Shown here piece after piece: positions 36,101 through 44,937 of a DNA stretch of 64,000 bases. The position numbers were made by a program, and so were the translations under genes. This stretch comes from JBMFVE01 sp049966155 (lineage in GTDB: Bacteria; Bacteroidota; Ignavibacteria; Kryptoniales; JAKASW01). The stretch lies in assembly GCA_049966155.1 (NCBI GenBank), contig JBMFVE010000001.1, forward strand, positions 62,001-126,000. The letters run 5' to 3'. The stretch's first letter is position 1. Every line of letters starts with the position of its first letter. Below the pieces are notes generated by a model that worked only from the letters and a program-made list of their open reading frames with translations, searched no databases and was not told where the DNA came from.

Positions 36101-37413
36101 TTGTCATCTGAGTCGGCATCAACATAATGGAAGCCAGAATTCCCGGGAAAGGCTCCAATGGTAAATAGTGTTGAAGTACTGTTCCCCTTCACATCAGAAC
36201 CTGTTAACCTTACCTGGTGCCTTCCTTTAGCAAGGTTAAAGTTAGCTGTCTGCAACAAAAAGCCATTTGAAACCGAATCCAACGTGGTTATCGGCACAGG
36301 AACATTGTCCAGAAATACTTCAATTGAGCTGCGGTCAATAGCATAGTTTGAATCACTCATCATAAGCTCAGCTTTTACAGATACTGCAGCGCCTTCACTG
36401 AAAACCTCCCCCTGCCTTGGCCAGATTAGTTTGAATATCGGACGGGGGTTTACTCGTTTAATAGCGAGAGTTTGAAATTCATTATCCATCAGCGAATTGT
36501 CAGGATCGTCTATGTACTGACCGCCATTAATTATGTATTGGTACGGATAAGGAATACCTATATTGAGATTCTCTGTTATTGAATAAACCCCATCACTGTC
36601 AGGACCTGACAGAGGATCGCTGCCATAATTATTAAACTGACCTTTTACTGAAACGCTACTTAACTTTCCCACGAGCTTAAAGTTGGGAGACAGGGGGTCA
36701 AAATAAAAAGTATATGGACCAACAACAACCTGGTTTGTCACCTTGAAATTTGTGATTGCAGTGTCAGCTTTACCCTCTTTGTTGGATATGGCAATTAATA
36801 CTGTATGTGACGTAAATGTAAATGGCGTAGGAGGAACGAATTTAATTATTCTGTTGGTTGTGTCTAGATATTGAGCTGGATTTGCAACAGGGACATTGTC
36901 AACAACAATATTCAGGGATGATGGGTCAATGGCCGAATTATCACTCCACGAAACAAGCGCACTGATTGGGGCATTAGCATTCCCAATAGTCCTTCCATTC
37001 ATCGGGGAAACGTAGTATATCATAGGGTCTTTAACATTAATGATGCTGTTGTTGTAACCGGAGCCATCTGTTTTAGGATTTCCCGGATCAGTAATCCACG
37101 AAGAAATCAAGGTGTCACCAGAGGGTTGAATACTGTACGTGATAAATTTGTAGGAATACACCCCGGGAGCCAGAGGAATGGTTACCCGCCATAGGTTATT
37201 CCCCGTATTTTGAAGGGGTATAAAACCAATCCCATTGGTGCTGCTGTAGCTGACATTTCCCCAGTTGTTAAATGTGCCGTTGAGCCCGACACCGCTCTCC
37301 CCATTGGCAAGCACCCTGGAAAGCTGGAAGACCACCCGAATTGAGTCTCCACTCGCATAGCCAGCAGAAGCTGTTGTCATTAACACCAGTAAGACCAGTA
37401 TCCTAACCTTCAT
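33190..37413 (-). CDS. Giant secreted GH13 amylase A with T9SS sorting domain
   Basis: 1407 aa. GGAGGAG lies directly before the ATG, followed by a signal peptide (MKVRILVLLVLMTTASAGYA). Order: module with GVGLNGTFNNWG (about 40-130), Ig-like domain, module with VSVKGQFNNYGSD, Ig-like domain, DOMON-like domain starting YVDADSDDNGPGN, Ig-like and PKD-like domains, GH13 barrel (about 850-1240), beta domain, T9SS domain (EQNYPNPFNPSTN). Catalytic regions: MMDYVVNHTH (about 951), DGFRCDVAWG (about 1029), LLGELDATEY (about 1066), IENHDEPRF (about 1134); nucleophile, acid/base and third Asp are all present. It and amylase B are tandem-type paralogues with the same domain order. Role: surface alpha-glucan hydrolysis. 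Confidence 0.9.
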   Translation of the reverse strand: MKVRILVLLVLMTTASAGYASGDSIRVVFQLSRVLANGESGVGLNGTFNNWGNVSYSSTNGIGFIPLQNTGNNLWRVTIPLAPGVYSYKFITYSIQPSGDTLISSWITDPGNPKTDGSGYNNSIINVKDPMIYYVSPMNGRTIGNANAPISALVSWSDNSAIDPSSLNIVVDNVPVANPAQYLDTTNRIIKFVPPTPFTFTSHTVLIAISNKEGKADTAITNFKVTNQVVVGPYTFYFDPLSPNFKLVGKLSSVSVKGQFNNYGSDPLSGPDSDGVYSITENLNIGIPYPYQYIINGGQYIDDPDNSLMDNEFQTLAIKRVNPRPIFKLIWPRQGEVFSEGAAVSVKAELMMSDSNYAIDRSSIEVFLDNVPVPITTLDSVSNGFLLQTANFNLAKGRHQVRLTGSDVKGNSTSTLFTIGAFPGNSGFHYVDADSDDNGPGNYRYPSFTPVSSADIREIDITSNATNDSLIFNVVMGVISDYTRISFEIVNSIGDSLILDPNNAAVQIPAFTGRGVYFILAPPNSSVLAGTENQIYSSPDIYAHALNNIYVNQDAKATGVFKFAIPLSTLESVMGSFSRGWYFIAYSYLGNTSGAWKVTNQYGGSFFPEQPNIYDAAFFFNTQIEKRNLSNFNYSFNYGGSRYVKLASNYRGALLITPGEISASLASKPYVRILTDGGEIRWGDSVRVFVAVSDSSIHSGLLSNGNTNYPLSFVNDTASVIVTLAEGVNQLVASVQYGGGQTSYSSKVYFNCIINHKPDITISKNISGGTVTLDASATTNSDGLPEAFAWSQDMTNPQPVTLSGVSTSTVSFAVPGVKGDYFFTLTCTTSKDSSYQRVALVVDSAGAHFPDISNWHAAWIDSAIIYEIYVKTFTLDGNFRALTNRIQQIKGLGVNTIWLMPVYPSPQLSPSNPGYVITNYFDINPVYGTLSDFKTFVDSAHANGIRVMMDYVVNHTHNTHPFMLDAIKFGNASPYRGFYSWNPDGTYQYMFTWYDLPSINYDGPDSLRNMNYLINMAKWWMLNYKIDGFRCDVAWGVNDTRKNGPEFWRRWRAALKTIKPDAFLLGELDATEYKPPQSYFDRKFDGGYDYLTINALRNALSNNVLIRQLDSAEAYYASAGYPGNAVPMKYIENHDEPRFISQYSLAQTEAAATLELTLPGVPLIYAGQEVGEVAQRGLIDWTDPDNLRPFYQKLISIRRQFKAFDIGKYVNLRTSSPDSVFAFARLADTLSAVVASNLTNGTTTFHFFIDSTLLNLQSGKQYFLNDLISGNVYAVDRVSIGNFSMTLAPYQTAVMILADTGFVTGVEKNGNLPAQYVLEQNYPNPFNPSTNIQFSIGNRMPVHVVLDIFNVLGQKVRTLVDDYRSQGTYRVTWDGKNDAGLSVASGVYFYLLKSNNFVSTKKMLLLK

Positions 37414-37435
37414 AGCTCCTCCAATTCATCACATT

Positions 37436-38443
37436 CTAAAACCCTAAAGTTAAAGCAAATTTTTGTATGTTCTTTAACATTCCGTAGTTTTCATAACCGT
37501 AATCAACCTTTATGTTGAATCTTGATGAAATATCGTAATTAAGGCCAATACCAAATGTTAATCCCTCCTGACTATCCGGTACGAAAATAGATTTGTAACC
37601 AGCGCGTACCGAAACCAGGTTCCCCCACATGTATTCAGCGCCGATATTCATTGTCTGTACATTGTCACTCGGATGAATCGCATCAATTGCAAGAGTTAAT
37701 CGATTGTCGGTCAATTTTATCACATCCATTGCCAGTCCAACTCTGAAGATAATTGGCAATGGATAAGTGTCCGTGTAGTATTGGGCGGGGATTTTGGAGT
37801 TGTCCCCTTTAACCGACGGATCAGGGTTGTGAGTTATGTAAAGATCCTGCCCGGTAAGCTGCATGTCAGTCCCGTAGTTGGCAATTTCCATCCCAATCCT
37901 TAAGTCGTTAAATGGAGTAATGTAAAGCAATCCGGCATCGAGAGCATATCCGGTTGCTGACTCTCTCCATATTTGCTGAACGATCATTTTTGCCGTTCCA
38001 GCAATTGAGAAACGGTCTGTCAGGTTACGAGAATATGACAACCCAATACACCAATCATTAGCATTCCAGGTTTCACCTGTTCCATCAGGCTGGGATATTG
38101 TAGTAACCTCAGAACTCCCGTATGCAAGGTTTGTTACGCTTAATCCTATTGCATTGTCCTGATCCAGGGCAACAACTGCGGCAAAAAAATTATAACTTGT
38201 ACCGAGCAGGTAATTAGTATGTTCAAGGAATGCCTCTGTTCTTCCCATACGGGAAATCCCGGAAGGATTCCAGTACAGCGCTGTTGGATCGTCAGCAAGA
38301 GCTGTGAACGCACCACCCATTGCGATAGCTCTGGGGCCTGCGCCTATACCCAAGAACGGGGCAGCTGTTGTTCCAACTTTGTTTTGACCAAAAGCAGATG
38401 CAGCAACAAAAGCAGCAACTATTAAAATAATTCCATTTCTCAT
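37436..38443 (-). CDS. PorV/PorQ-family outer-membrane beta-barrel protein
   Basis: About 335 aa. The ATG at 38443, with GAGGA 6 bases upstream, is preferred to 38455. It has a signal peptide (IILIVAAFVAASAFGQ), then the family signature PFLGIGAGPRAIAMGGAFTALADDPTALYWNPSG (shown here in part only as AIAMGGAFTALADDPTALY), and alternating beta strands ending in a terminal Phe (FALTLGF). PorV is the T9SS shuttle protein that carries cargo from the translocon to the attachment complex; other family members do not have that role. Its place between two kinds of T9SS cargo genes suggests a dedicated partner for this locus. Confidence 0.85.
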   Translation of the reverse strand: MRNGIILIVAAFVAASAFGQNKVGTTAAPFLGIGAGPRAIAMGGAFTALADDPTALYWNPSGISRMGRTEAFLEHTNYLLGTSYNFFAAVVALDQDNAIGLSVTNLAYGSSEVTTISQPDGTGETWNANDWCIGLSYSRNLTDRFSIAGTAKMIVQQIWRESATGYALDAGLLYITPFNDLRIGMEIANYGTDMQLTGQDLYITHNPDPSVKGDNSKIPAQYYTDTYPLPIIFRVGLAMDVIKLTDNRLTLAIDAIHPSDNVQTMNIGAEYMWGNLVSVRAGYKSIFVPDSQEGLTFGIGLNYDISSRFNIKVDYGYENYGMLKNIQKFALTLGF

Positions 38444-38455
38444 TGGCGTCCTCAT

Positions 38456-41400
38456 CTACTTTATTATTGCCAGTTTGCCATACTTCTGACCAATCCCGGG
38501 AGCATCGACGAGATAAAAATAAACACCATAAGCCACTTCCAGATTTGCACTTGTTCGGAGATCCCAATCAATTGTTCCATCAGCAATGTTCTGACCAGGA
38601 GGCATTTCAAGTTTACGCACCAATTCACCTCTTGCTGTATAAATGTATATCGTTGAATTCTTAGGAAGATGGATAAATGAAATCTTTCTCTGACCTCTTC
38701 CACTGGTAATAGTTGGTGGTAAAGGTGGCTCCTGACTTGTTGCAGCTACATAAGGGTTTGGAACAACTCTTATCAAATCCAGCTGAGAGGCTGCTAATTT
38801 GTTATCGACCATCGCTGCTTTTGTCGTTATCTCTAATTGATCACCATTCACAAATGGTTTCAGCAACCTGATCCTCAAGGTGTCACCTTTTGTTGGGAGA
38901 TGGTTTGTCGTATCTGCACCAGTTGGAGAGAGCGACCAGGTGATAAATGTGGTATCCCTTCCTGATTGTGTCTTTTTGTGAGCTAAAAATATCAGAATAT
39001 CATCTGCAGAAAACCTACCGCAGCCAGTTCCATAACTAATACAATCCGGCTCGAGTAGTGCATACGGAACCAATTTGCCGGTGTACGGGTCATAAATCCT
39101 GAAGTTGGTGTTTTCTTTTGCAATGGTCAGTGGACTCCCCTGATAGGTCAATGTTAGAGTCGTAGATGTATCACCCTGAACGGAAGTTGAGTCAAAAACA
39201 ATATCAAAATCCTCAGGATAAATGACACCGGTTTCTTTCACGTCCTGGAACTGGAAAGGCTCAAATGTAAATCTGAAATTCGGTCTGGAATGAACGGTGT
39301 TCCATCCTGTTCTTGATGTATCTACTTTTACAGACCAATCATTCAACACAGTTGCGTACATACCGTCAAAAATGTACTTATCTACATCGCCAACTGAAGT
39401 GGACTGACTCAGCGGAATTTCATAAAGAGTATCAGGTGATGATGCATTTGTATAGTCAATTATGTAGTATGCAGTTGTAACAGGGATACCATTGTTCAGG
39501 GTATCTGCAAAACCAACGCGATACGTCTTATTCGGAACAGCTCCTGGATTTTTTACTGTCAGTTGAACCCTTCCAGTGCCAAAAAGCTTCTCCCCTGGAA
39601 CAGGTACAAAGTAGCTTGGTGCATCTGGACCTACATATCCGGCCGCTGGAGCCTGCGGAACCACAAATTTAGTGTTTACATCTGTACTTACCTGACCATT
39701 TGAATTCACAGTTACAAATTTAGGATCTTCAGCAGGATATGTATCTGCAAGTGGATCACCTGTTGTATATGCCGTTACAGCGTAGTAGTAGCCCTGCCCA
39801 TTTTGAAGTCCACTGTCAACATAAGTGTGCACCAGCCCGACATCTCCTCCAAGGTAAAACATCGGAAGTTGAGCAAGGTCTTGCGACGGAGGTAGGAAAT
39901 AACCCTGTACACCATCAACCCGGTCAAAAGTTGCCAATGCCTGACCGCCAGCTTCAGTAAATCCCGGGTCGGTCGAACGATAAATTTTGTAACCTTCAAA
40001 TGAAGGGGCTGTTTCGGCAACTTTGTCCCAGATTAATGTGACCTTCTTATCACCTGGTATCGCAACCAAATGTGGCTTTGGTGGCGGCTTTACAAAATCA
40101 TAGTTCTTGTCATATATCCTTTGAACAATTTGCTTGTTCCTGAAAATCATACTACTGTCTGCACCAAATACCAACGCCAGTGAAAATCTCTCTGTGTTGT
40201 TGGGCAGAAGCGGAAAATACCCTGACGCATAAATAAAGTCCCCATCCATTGGCTGACGTGGAATAACATCAAAATATCCAGGAATCATGCGGTTCCAGAG
40301 TATCTCGCTGTTATTCATAGGGGGAGACTGCGTCTGATTAAAGAAGTTAAAACTCGTTAAACCTATCTGGTCTGATTCGTTTACATCTGTTTTGTCAAAG
40401 TGCGGTTCACCTTCTGTTGGGATCCCGTCACCTTCTCCGTAGTCGTGTGTATCAGGAACTCCATCAGCTCCAACATCATCGTACTTTGGGTTCCAGTTAC
40501 CATTTTCATCACCCGACCAGTGAGATTTAACAACGCCCGGATATTTACCGGTAACAGGATCTCTCGGCTGGGTATAATCTGGAACCCAGCCCACAGTCAG
40601 CGTACCGGGACCGCTCTGCCTGCTCTCATCAATCATTGTGTTGTTAAGCCCTGCCCCTGTAAAGTAATCCCGATAAGCCAGCGGACGTAAATCTCGTTTG
40701 TAAATATTTCCGTTAGCGTCTTTGAAAACCCTTTCATAATGCAGTTCATAGTTCTCGTCTATAATACCGTTTAGATTATCGTCCAGTCCATTGTTAGGAA
40801 TTTCGGAAAGGGTTTCGCCATCGTATATCTTATAGGGCTGCCCAAGCGAATAAACTGTGACGGTGTCTGTGCTGCTTTTAAGAAGCGTGTCGAGCCTTAC
40901 TATCTGTCTGGCGTATGTTGTTGGGTTTATTAAAATTATCTCATTGTTCGGCCAGTTTGGATTGGTTCCTGCATTTGTTCGGGAAAGCGTTCTGGTGGCC
41001 AAAAATGAATTTGATTGGGAATCAAATGAAAAATCTGATTGCTGAAATGTCAAAGCATTTGGATCAACCTGGTCGTTATCGTTGTCAATGCCATCAAAGC
41101 TGTTACTCGGGCTTTCGAGATAAGCGTAACCTGCGTAGCCAATGTTGTTTCTCACACCCGGAAGTACCTGGTTTAATGGGATCCACAGTTTATCTGCAGT
41201 CTTATCATCAGAATCCCACGTGTAAGTTAGATTGTTATTTAAATCAAAGAATGCCAGATCATCCTGACAGTCGACATAATTTTGTCCGACGTCTCCAACA
41301 CAACCACCAACAACCTCACCAAAAACTGTTTTTTTGTACGTTGTGGTACTGATATTGGTAATATCATATAACCAGAATAGGACATCCTGAGCTTGAATTT

Positions 41401-42106
41401 GCGACCACTGCAGACCGCGCACCCTGACAACGATCCCGATACCGTTTCTTGAAGTATCAGTAGAATCTGGATGGAACTCATAACTGGTCCTTTGCTGTGG
41501 ACTGTTGTCCTGTGCATCGTCCATTACAAAATAACTTTCCTGGTCGGCACTGAACTGACCCTTGCCAAAATACCCATTCCATTCGGCATGGCCTGTCGAG
41601 TCAATCCAGTCAGGATGGTCTGGCCAGAACGATGGCCATGATGAAGGAATGTTGCTCATAGCGAGTGTATCCTGAGCCTGATTTGCATATCCTGGCTCGG
41701 GCTCAAACCCCTGAAAATACCCTGTGGAAGGATCTACCTTTGCTGCCTGCCCGTTTCTTGGTCCAGGTGCAATCGTCACAGAGTGCACTATACCTTTTAT
41801 TCCTTTACCTATGTCATAAACACCTGGAAGTTCCACACCAACAAGTGGAGTCACATCTCCAATGTAACTATCCTGCGTCATCGGATATGGCCAGGCTCCT
41901 CTGATGTCATTTGAATTTGTCCCTGCAATGGAACCGTCGTTTCTGAACGTAATCGCTACCCTGTTACCGTTGTGCAATCCAAATTTTCTATACAGATAGC
42001 TTCCACGATGACTCTTTGCATAAGGGATTAAATTGTCCTGCTGCGCCATCAGTGGTGTAGAAATTGTTAACGACCCTATGATTATTACAAATAAAATTTT
42101 CCGCAT
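38456..42106 (-). CDS. 1216-aa exported surface protein, partner of the TonB receptor
   Basis: Signal peptide at the start (ILFVIIIGSLTISTPLMAQQ). The middle has Asp/Asn-rich loops resembling calcium-binding repeats (SFDGIDNDNDQVDPNA, NNGLDDNLNGIIDENYE, DDVGADGVPDTHDYGEGDG). A fibronectin type III domain lies near residue 680 (KPHLVAIPGDKKVTLIWDKV). The C-terminus, with RVVPNPYVAATS...IYIYTARGELVRKLE...GVYFYLVDAPG, is a FlgD/T9SS-type sorting domain variant. No enzyme motif is visible. It lies 17 bases after the TonB-receptor gene and just before the PorV gene. I infer a glycan-capturing surface protein in place of the missing SusD; the function is not established. Confidence 0.7.
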   Translation of the reverse strand: MRKILFVIIIGSLTISTPLMAQQDNLIPYAKSHRGSYLYRKFGLHNGNRVAITFRNDGSIAGTNSNDIRGAWPYPMTQDSYIGDVTPLVGVELPGVYDIGKGIKGIVHSVTIAPGPRNGQAAKVDPSTGYFQGFEPEPGYANQAQDTLAMSNIPSSWPSFWPDHPDWIDSTGHAEWNGYFGKGQFSADQESYFVMDDAQDNSPQQRTSYEFHPDSTDTSRNGIGIVVRVRGLQWSQIQAQDVLFWLYDITNISTTTYKKTVFGEVVGGCVGDVGQNYVDCQDDLAFFDLNNNLTYTWDSDDKTADKLWIPLNQVLPGVRNNIGYAGYAYLESPSNSFDGIDNDNDQVDPNALTFQQSDFSFDSQSNSFLATRTLSRTNAGTNPNWPNNEIILINPTTYARQIVRLDTLLKSSTDTVTVYSLGQPYKIYDGETLSEIPNNGLDDNLNGIIDENYELHYERVFKDANGNIYKRDLRPLAYRDYFTGAGLNNTMIDESRQSGPGTLTVGWVPDYTQPRDPVTGKYPGVVKSHWSGDENGNWNPKYDDVGADGVPDTHDYGEGDGIPTEGEPHFDKTDVNESDQIGLTSFNFFNQTQSPPMNNSEILWNRMIPGYFDVIPRQPMDGDFIYASGYFPLLPNNTERFSLALVFGADSSMIFRNKQIVQRIYDKNYDFVKPPPKPHLVAIPGDKKVTLIWDKVAETAPSFEGYKIYRSTDPGFTEAGGQALATFDRVDGVQGYFLPPSQDLAQLPMFYLGGDVGLVHTYVDSGLQNGQGYYYAVTAYTTGDPLADTYPAEDPKFVTVNSNGQVSTDVNTKFVVPQAPAAGYVGPDAPSYFVPVPGEKLFGTGRVQLTVKNPGAVPNKTYRVGFADTLNNGIPVTTAYYIIDYTNASSPDTLYEIPLSQSTSVGDVDKYIFDGMYATVLNDWSVKVDTSRTGWNTVHSRPNFRFTFEPFQFQDVKETGVIYPEDFDIVFDSTSVQGDTSTTLTLTYQGSPLTIAKENTNFRIYDPYTGKLVPYALLEPDCISYGTGCGRFSADDILIFLAHKKTQSGRDTTFITWSLSPTGADTTNHLPTKGDTLRIRLLKPFVNGDQLEITTKAAMVDNKLAASQLDLIRVVPNPYVAATSQEPPLPPTITSGRGQRKISFIHLPKNSTIYIYTARGELVRKLEMPPGQNIADGTIDWDLRTSANLEVAYGVYFYLVDAPGIGQKYGKLAIIK

Positions 42107-42123
42107 AGTTTAAACCTCTACAT

Positions 42124-44937
42124 TTAAAAGGAGTATGTGATACCGAACTGAATCCTCCTGGGGGCAGAATAGTAGTATGGCCTTGTGTACCAATCTTGCA
42201 CTGTTGATACCCTCTGTGGCGGATTAATTTCTATAAGGCGTTGTTCAACTAAAGAGAAATTGGGTTCTCCGGTATCATTATATACTGTGTATGCATTTTT
42301 AGTGTCAAGTAAATTGTCAATCCTCATAAACAAGGTAAGAGTCGTCGCTCCAACCCGGAAATTCTTGTAAATCCGCGCATCCAGGTTGTAAGTTGCAGGT
42401 TTTGTCTCTGAATTGTACGCCAATTGTCCAGCAACAGCTACCTGCTGAGGAGTGTACGGCGTTCCACTCCCAAATTGAAAAACGAAGCTCGCTCCCCAGT
42501 CATTGCTATTGCTGTAATTTAAAGTAGCATTTAATGTGTGTCTCTGATCCCAATCAAGAGGTATAAGCTGTGTCTCAGGCAGAACACCACCTGTTCTCAA
42601 ATTAAACGCTGCATTTGGATCCGATGCATCCCCTTTGGCTATCTGGAATGTATAATCCAGAGTGGCTGAGATTCCCTGAGAAAAACGCTTGTCAATGGAC
42701 AAAACTATCCCCCTGACAAATCCAAAATCTGTATTTACATACTTACTGTAAACAGCGGATCCACCAAATACGTACTCCAGCTCATTTAGTGTACCAGCAA
42801 GATTGCGAATATCACGGAAATAACCTGTGATGTCAATTGAGATATCATCCGTTAACTGTTGCTGCAGACCAAGCTCACCACTGGTTGTTTCCTCCGGCCT
42901 TAAATCGGGATTGCCAATTACTCCAAGATTTGTACTGCCACCTGAGACAGGTAATTTGTAACCAGGGTTGGCGTAGAGTCGCTCGAAATTTGGCATCTGG
43001 AAGAAAAGTCCATAAGAGAAATGGACAATACCTCTATCAGTTATCGGAAATGCTACTCCCAATCGCGGACTAATTTGCCATTTGTTCGTGGCGTTTCTAT
43101 ACCAGTATTTCATTCTCGCTGCAACAGCCTGATCAGGCGTACCTCCTGGAGCTACGACGCTGTCCTGATTTTGAGGTCTTAATGGTAAGTAAATATTTGG
43201 GTCCGAAGGATCTGAAAGCACCTGTCCATCTGGATGGAACCAATCGAAACGCACACCAAAGTTAACTATAAGCGAATTGTACTCCATCTTATCCTGAACG
43301 TAGGCGGAGAACTGAATGGGGTTGTGCAAATAAAGGAGATTATTTTGATTGGATATCGGCGGTATTACAACAGGGCCGAGAAGAAACGGCTTTCCATCCA
43401 GAACAGGGTCTCTGTTCTGGTCAATCTGGGAAAGTTGAAGATAAATATCGTGAAGGTAAAGCTTGTCCCTTTCATATTGCAGCCCGGCCTTTATCATATG
43501 ATGCTGGGTCACCTGACTTGTTATATCAAACTTTGCTATATAAGTACTTGTGTTTCGAACATTGTTCGCCATGTTTGTGCCACCTGTGAGAAAAGTATTC
43601 TCAGGTGCTGTCATCAATGCGGGATGAACATATCTCTGGTCAAACGGGTCTTTTCTGGTAAAAAGATCCGATAATGAAAAGCTGCTTTGATCGAGATACT
43701 CTCTATAATCCCTGAAGAAGTATGACAATCCAAGGGTATAAAAAGTAGTTGGACTGAGAGTGTGAGTAACATTGATAGTATTTAGGTACCCCTTTTTAAA
43801 ATTGCTCAATTCCCCGTCAGGATTATACTTATAGGCAAAATCATAGTCTTTTCCACGGCTATTGTCCAATATGAAGTTATAAGAAACCTGTAGCTCTGAA
43901 GAAACCTTGTAAGTTATTTTTGCCTGACCATATCCCTCCATGTAAGGTGCCATTGGAACAACCTTACCGTCACCGGTTTGTTGAATCGTCCAGTTAAAAG
44001 GATTTGGGTCTCGTGAATTAGTTATGTCGTAAGTATTGAATTTTCTAATACCAAACAAATCACCGCCATCGTAATAGTAACGCGCGTCCACGTAAAAGAA
44101 GAGTTTATCCTGAACAATTGGACCATCCAATGATCCTTCAAGCCACTGTGTATTGATAGGATTTATTCTTTGCAATCCTGTAAATATATCTGTATGGCTG
44201 GTGACATACCCGCCGGAATAAGCTGTAAAACTGCCGCTGAACTTATTTCCGCCTGTTTTCGTCGCAATGTTCACAATACCACTCATTGCTTGACCGTATT
44301 CAGCATTGAAAGCACCCGTGACAAGCTGCATTTCTTGAATTGAATTCTTATTCACATCAACAACTGTCGATCCATCGTAAGAGTCAGTTACCGGAACACC
44401 GTCTATCCAGTATGATACCTCACCACTCCTGCCTCCACGAAAGTGACCTGCTACCACACCTGCCTGTAACTGCAAAACATCCTGAAAGGATGTAACGGGA
44501 AGAGCCTGGATTTCCTTGTTGTCCACAACTGCTGTTGATGAAGTCATGTCTTTTTGAACCAATGGGCGTTGTGCTGTGACAACAACAGCCTCAGTCTGAA
44601 TAGCGGACTCAGTTAATGCAAAATTTACCTCGGTTGTTAAATCAATTGACACACGAACGTTTCTGACTTCTTCAGTCCTGTATCCTACAGCAGAAGCTCT
44701 GACAACATAAACACCTGGTTGAATGTTGAGTATTATGAATCGACCGTCCAGATCTGTAGCTGCACCTAAACTCGTTCCCACTATCTGCACACTTGCACCA
44801 ACTAACGGCTCCTTTGTAGACGCATCTACAACGGTACCGGAAATTTTGCCCGTGTCGCCAGCAAAAGCATAATAAGAGGAAATCAATTGTACTACCAGGA
44901 AGAAAACCAGCGATGAAAAAGTAGCAATTTTAATCAT
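42124..44937 (-). CDS. TonB-dependent receptor with carboxypeptidase-regulatory-like N-terminal domain
   Basis: About 937 aa. The ATG at 44937 follows GAGG by 6 bases, and a signal peptide ends near YYAFAG. Residues about 25-110 are the CarboxypepD_reg-like domain (KISGTVVDASTKEPLVGASV). The plug follows (SWIDGVP-type element GEVSYWIDGVPVTDSYDG, then FNAEYGQAMSGIVNIATKTGG) and then a 22-strand-type barrel ending in Phe (IQFGITYSF). Energy comes from TonB. By context it imports malto-oligosaccharides across the outer membrane, as SusC does. It overlaps lacI by 8 bases. No SusD gene follows. Confidence 0.9.
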   Translation of the reverse strand: MIKIATFSSLVFFLVVQLISSYYAFAGDTGKISGTVVDASTKEPLVGASVQIVGTSLGAATDLDGRFIILNIQPGVYVVRASAVGYRTEEVRNVRVSIDLTTEVNFALTESAIQTEAVVVTAQRPLVQKDMTSSTAVVDNKEIQALPVTSFQDVLQLQAGVVAGHFRGGRSGEVSYWIDGVPVTDSYDGSTVVDVNKNSIQEMQLVTGAFNAEYGQAMSGIVNIATKTGGNKFSGSFTAYSGGYVTSHTDIFTGLQRINPINTQWLEGSLDGPIVQDKLFFYVDARYYYDGGDLFGIRKFNTYDITNSRDPNPFNWTIQQTGDGKVVPMAPYMEGYGQAKITYKVSSELQVSYNFILDNSRGKDYDFAYKYNPDGELSNFKKGYLNTINVTHTLSPTTFYTLGLSYFFRDYREYLDQSSFSLSDLFTRKDPFDQRYVHPALMTAPENTFLTGGTNMANNVRNTSTYIAKFDITSQVTQHHMIKAGLQYERDKLYLHDIYLQLSQIDQNRDPVLDGKPFLLGPVVIPPISNQNNLLYLHNPIQFSAYVQDKMEYNSLIVNFGVRFDWFHPDGQVLSDPSDPNIYLPLRPQNQDSVVAPGGTPDQAVAARMKYWYRNATNKWQISPRLGVAFPITDRGIVHFSYGLFFQMPNFERLYANPGYKLPVSGGSTNLGVIGNPDLRPEETTSGELGLQQQLTDDISIDITGYFRDIRNLAGTLNELEYVFGGSAVYSKYVNTDFGFVRGIVLSIDKRFSQGISATLDYTFQIAKGDASDPNAAFNLRTGGVLPETQLIPLDWDQRHTLNATLNYSNSNDWGASFVFQFGSGTPYTPQQVAVAGQLAYNSETKPATYNLDARIYKNFRVGATTLTLFMRIDNLLDTKNAYTVYNDTGEPNFSLVEQRLIEINPPQRVSTVQDWYTRPYYYSAPRRIQFGITYSF

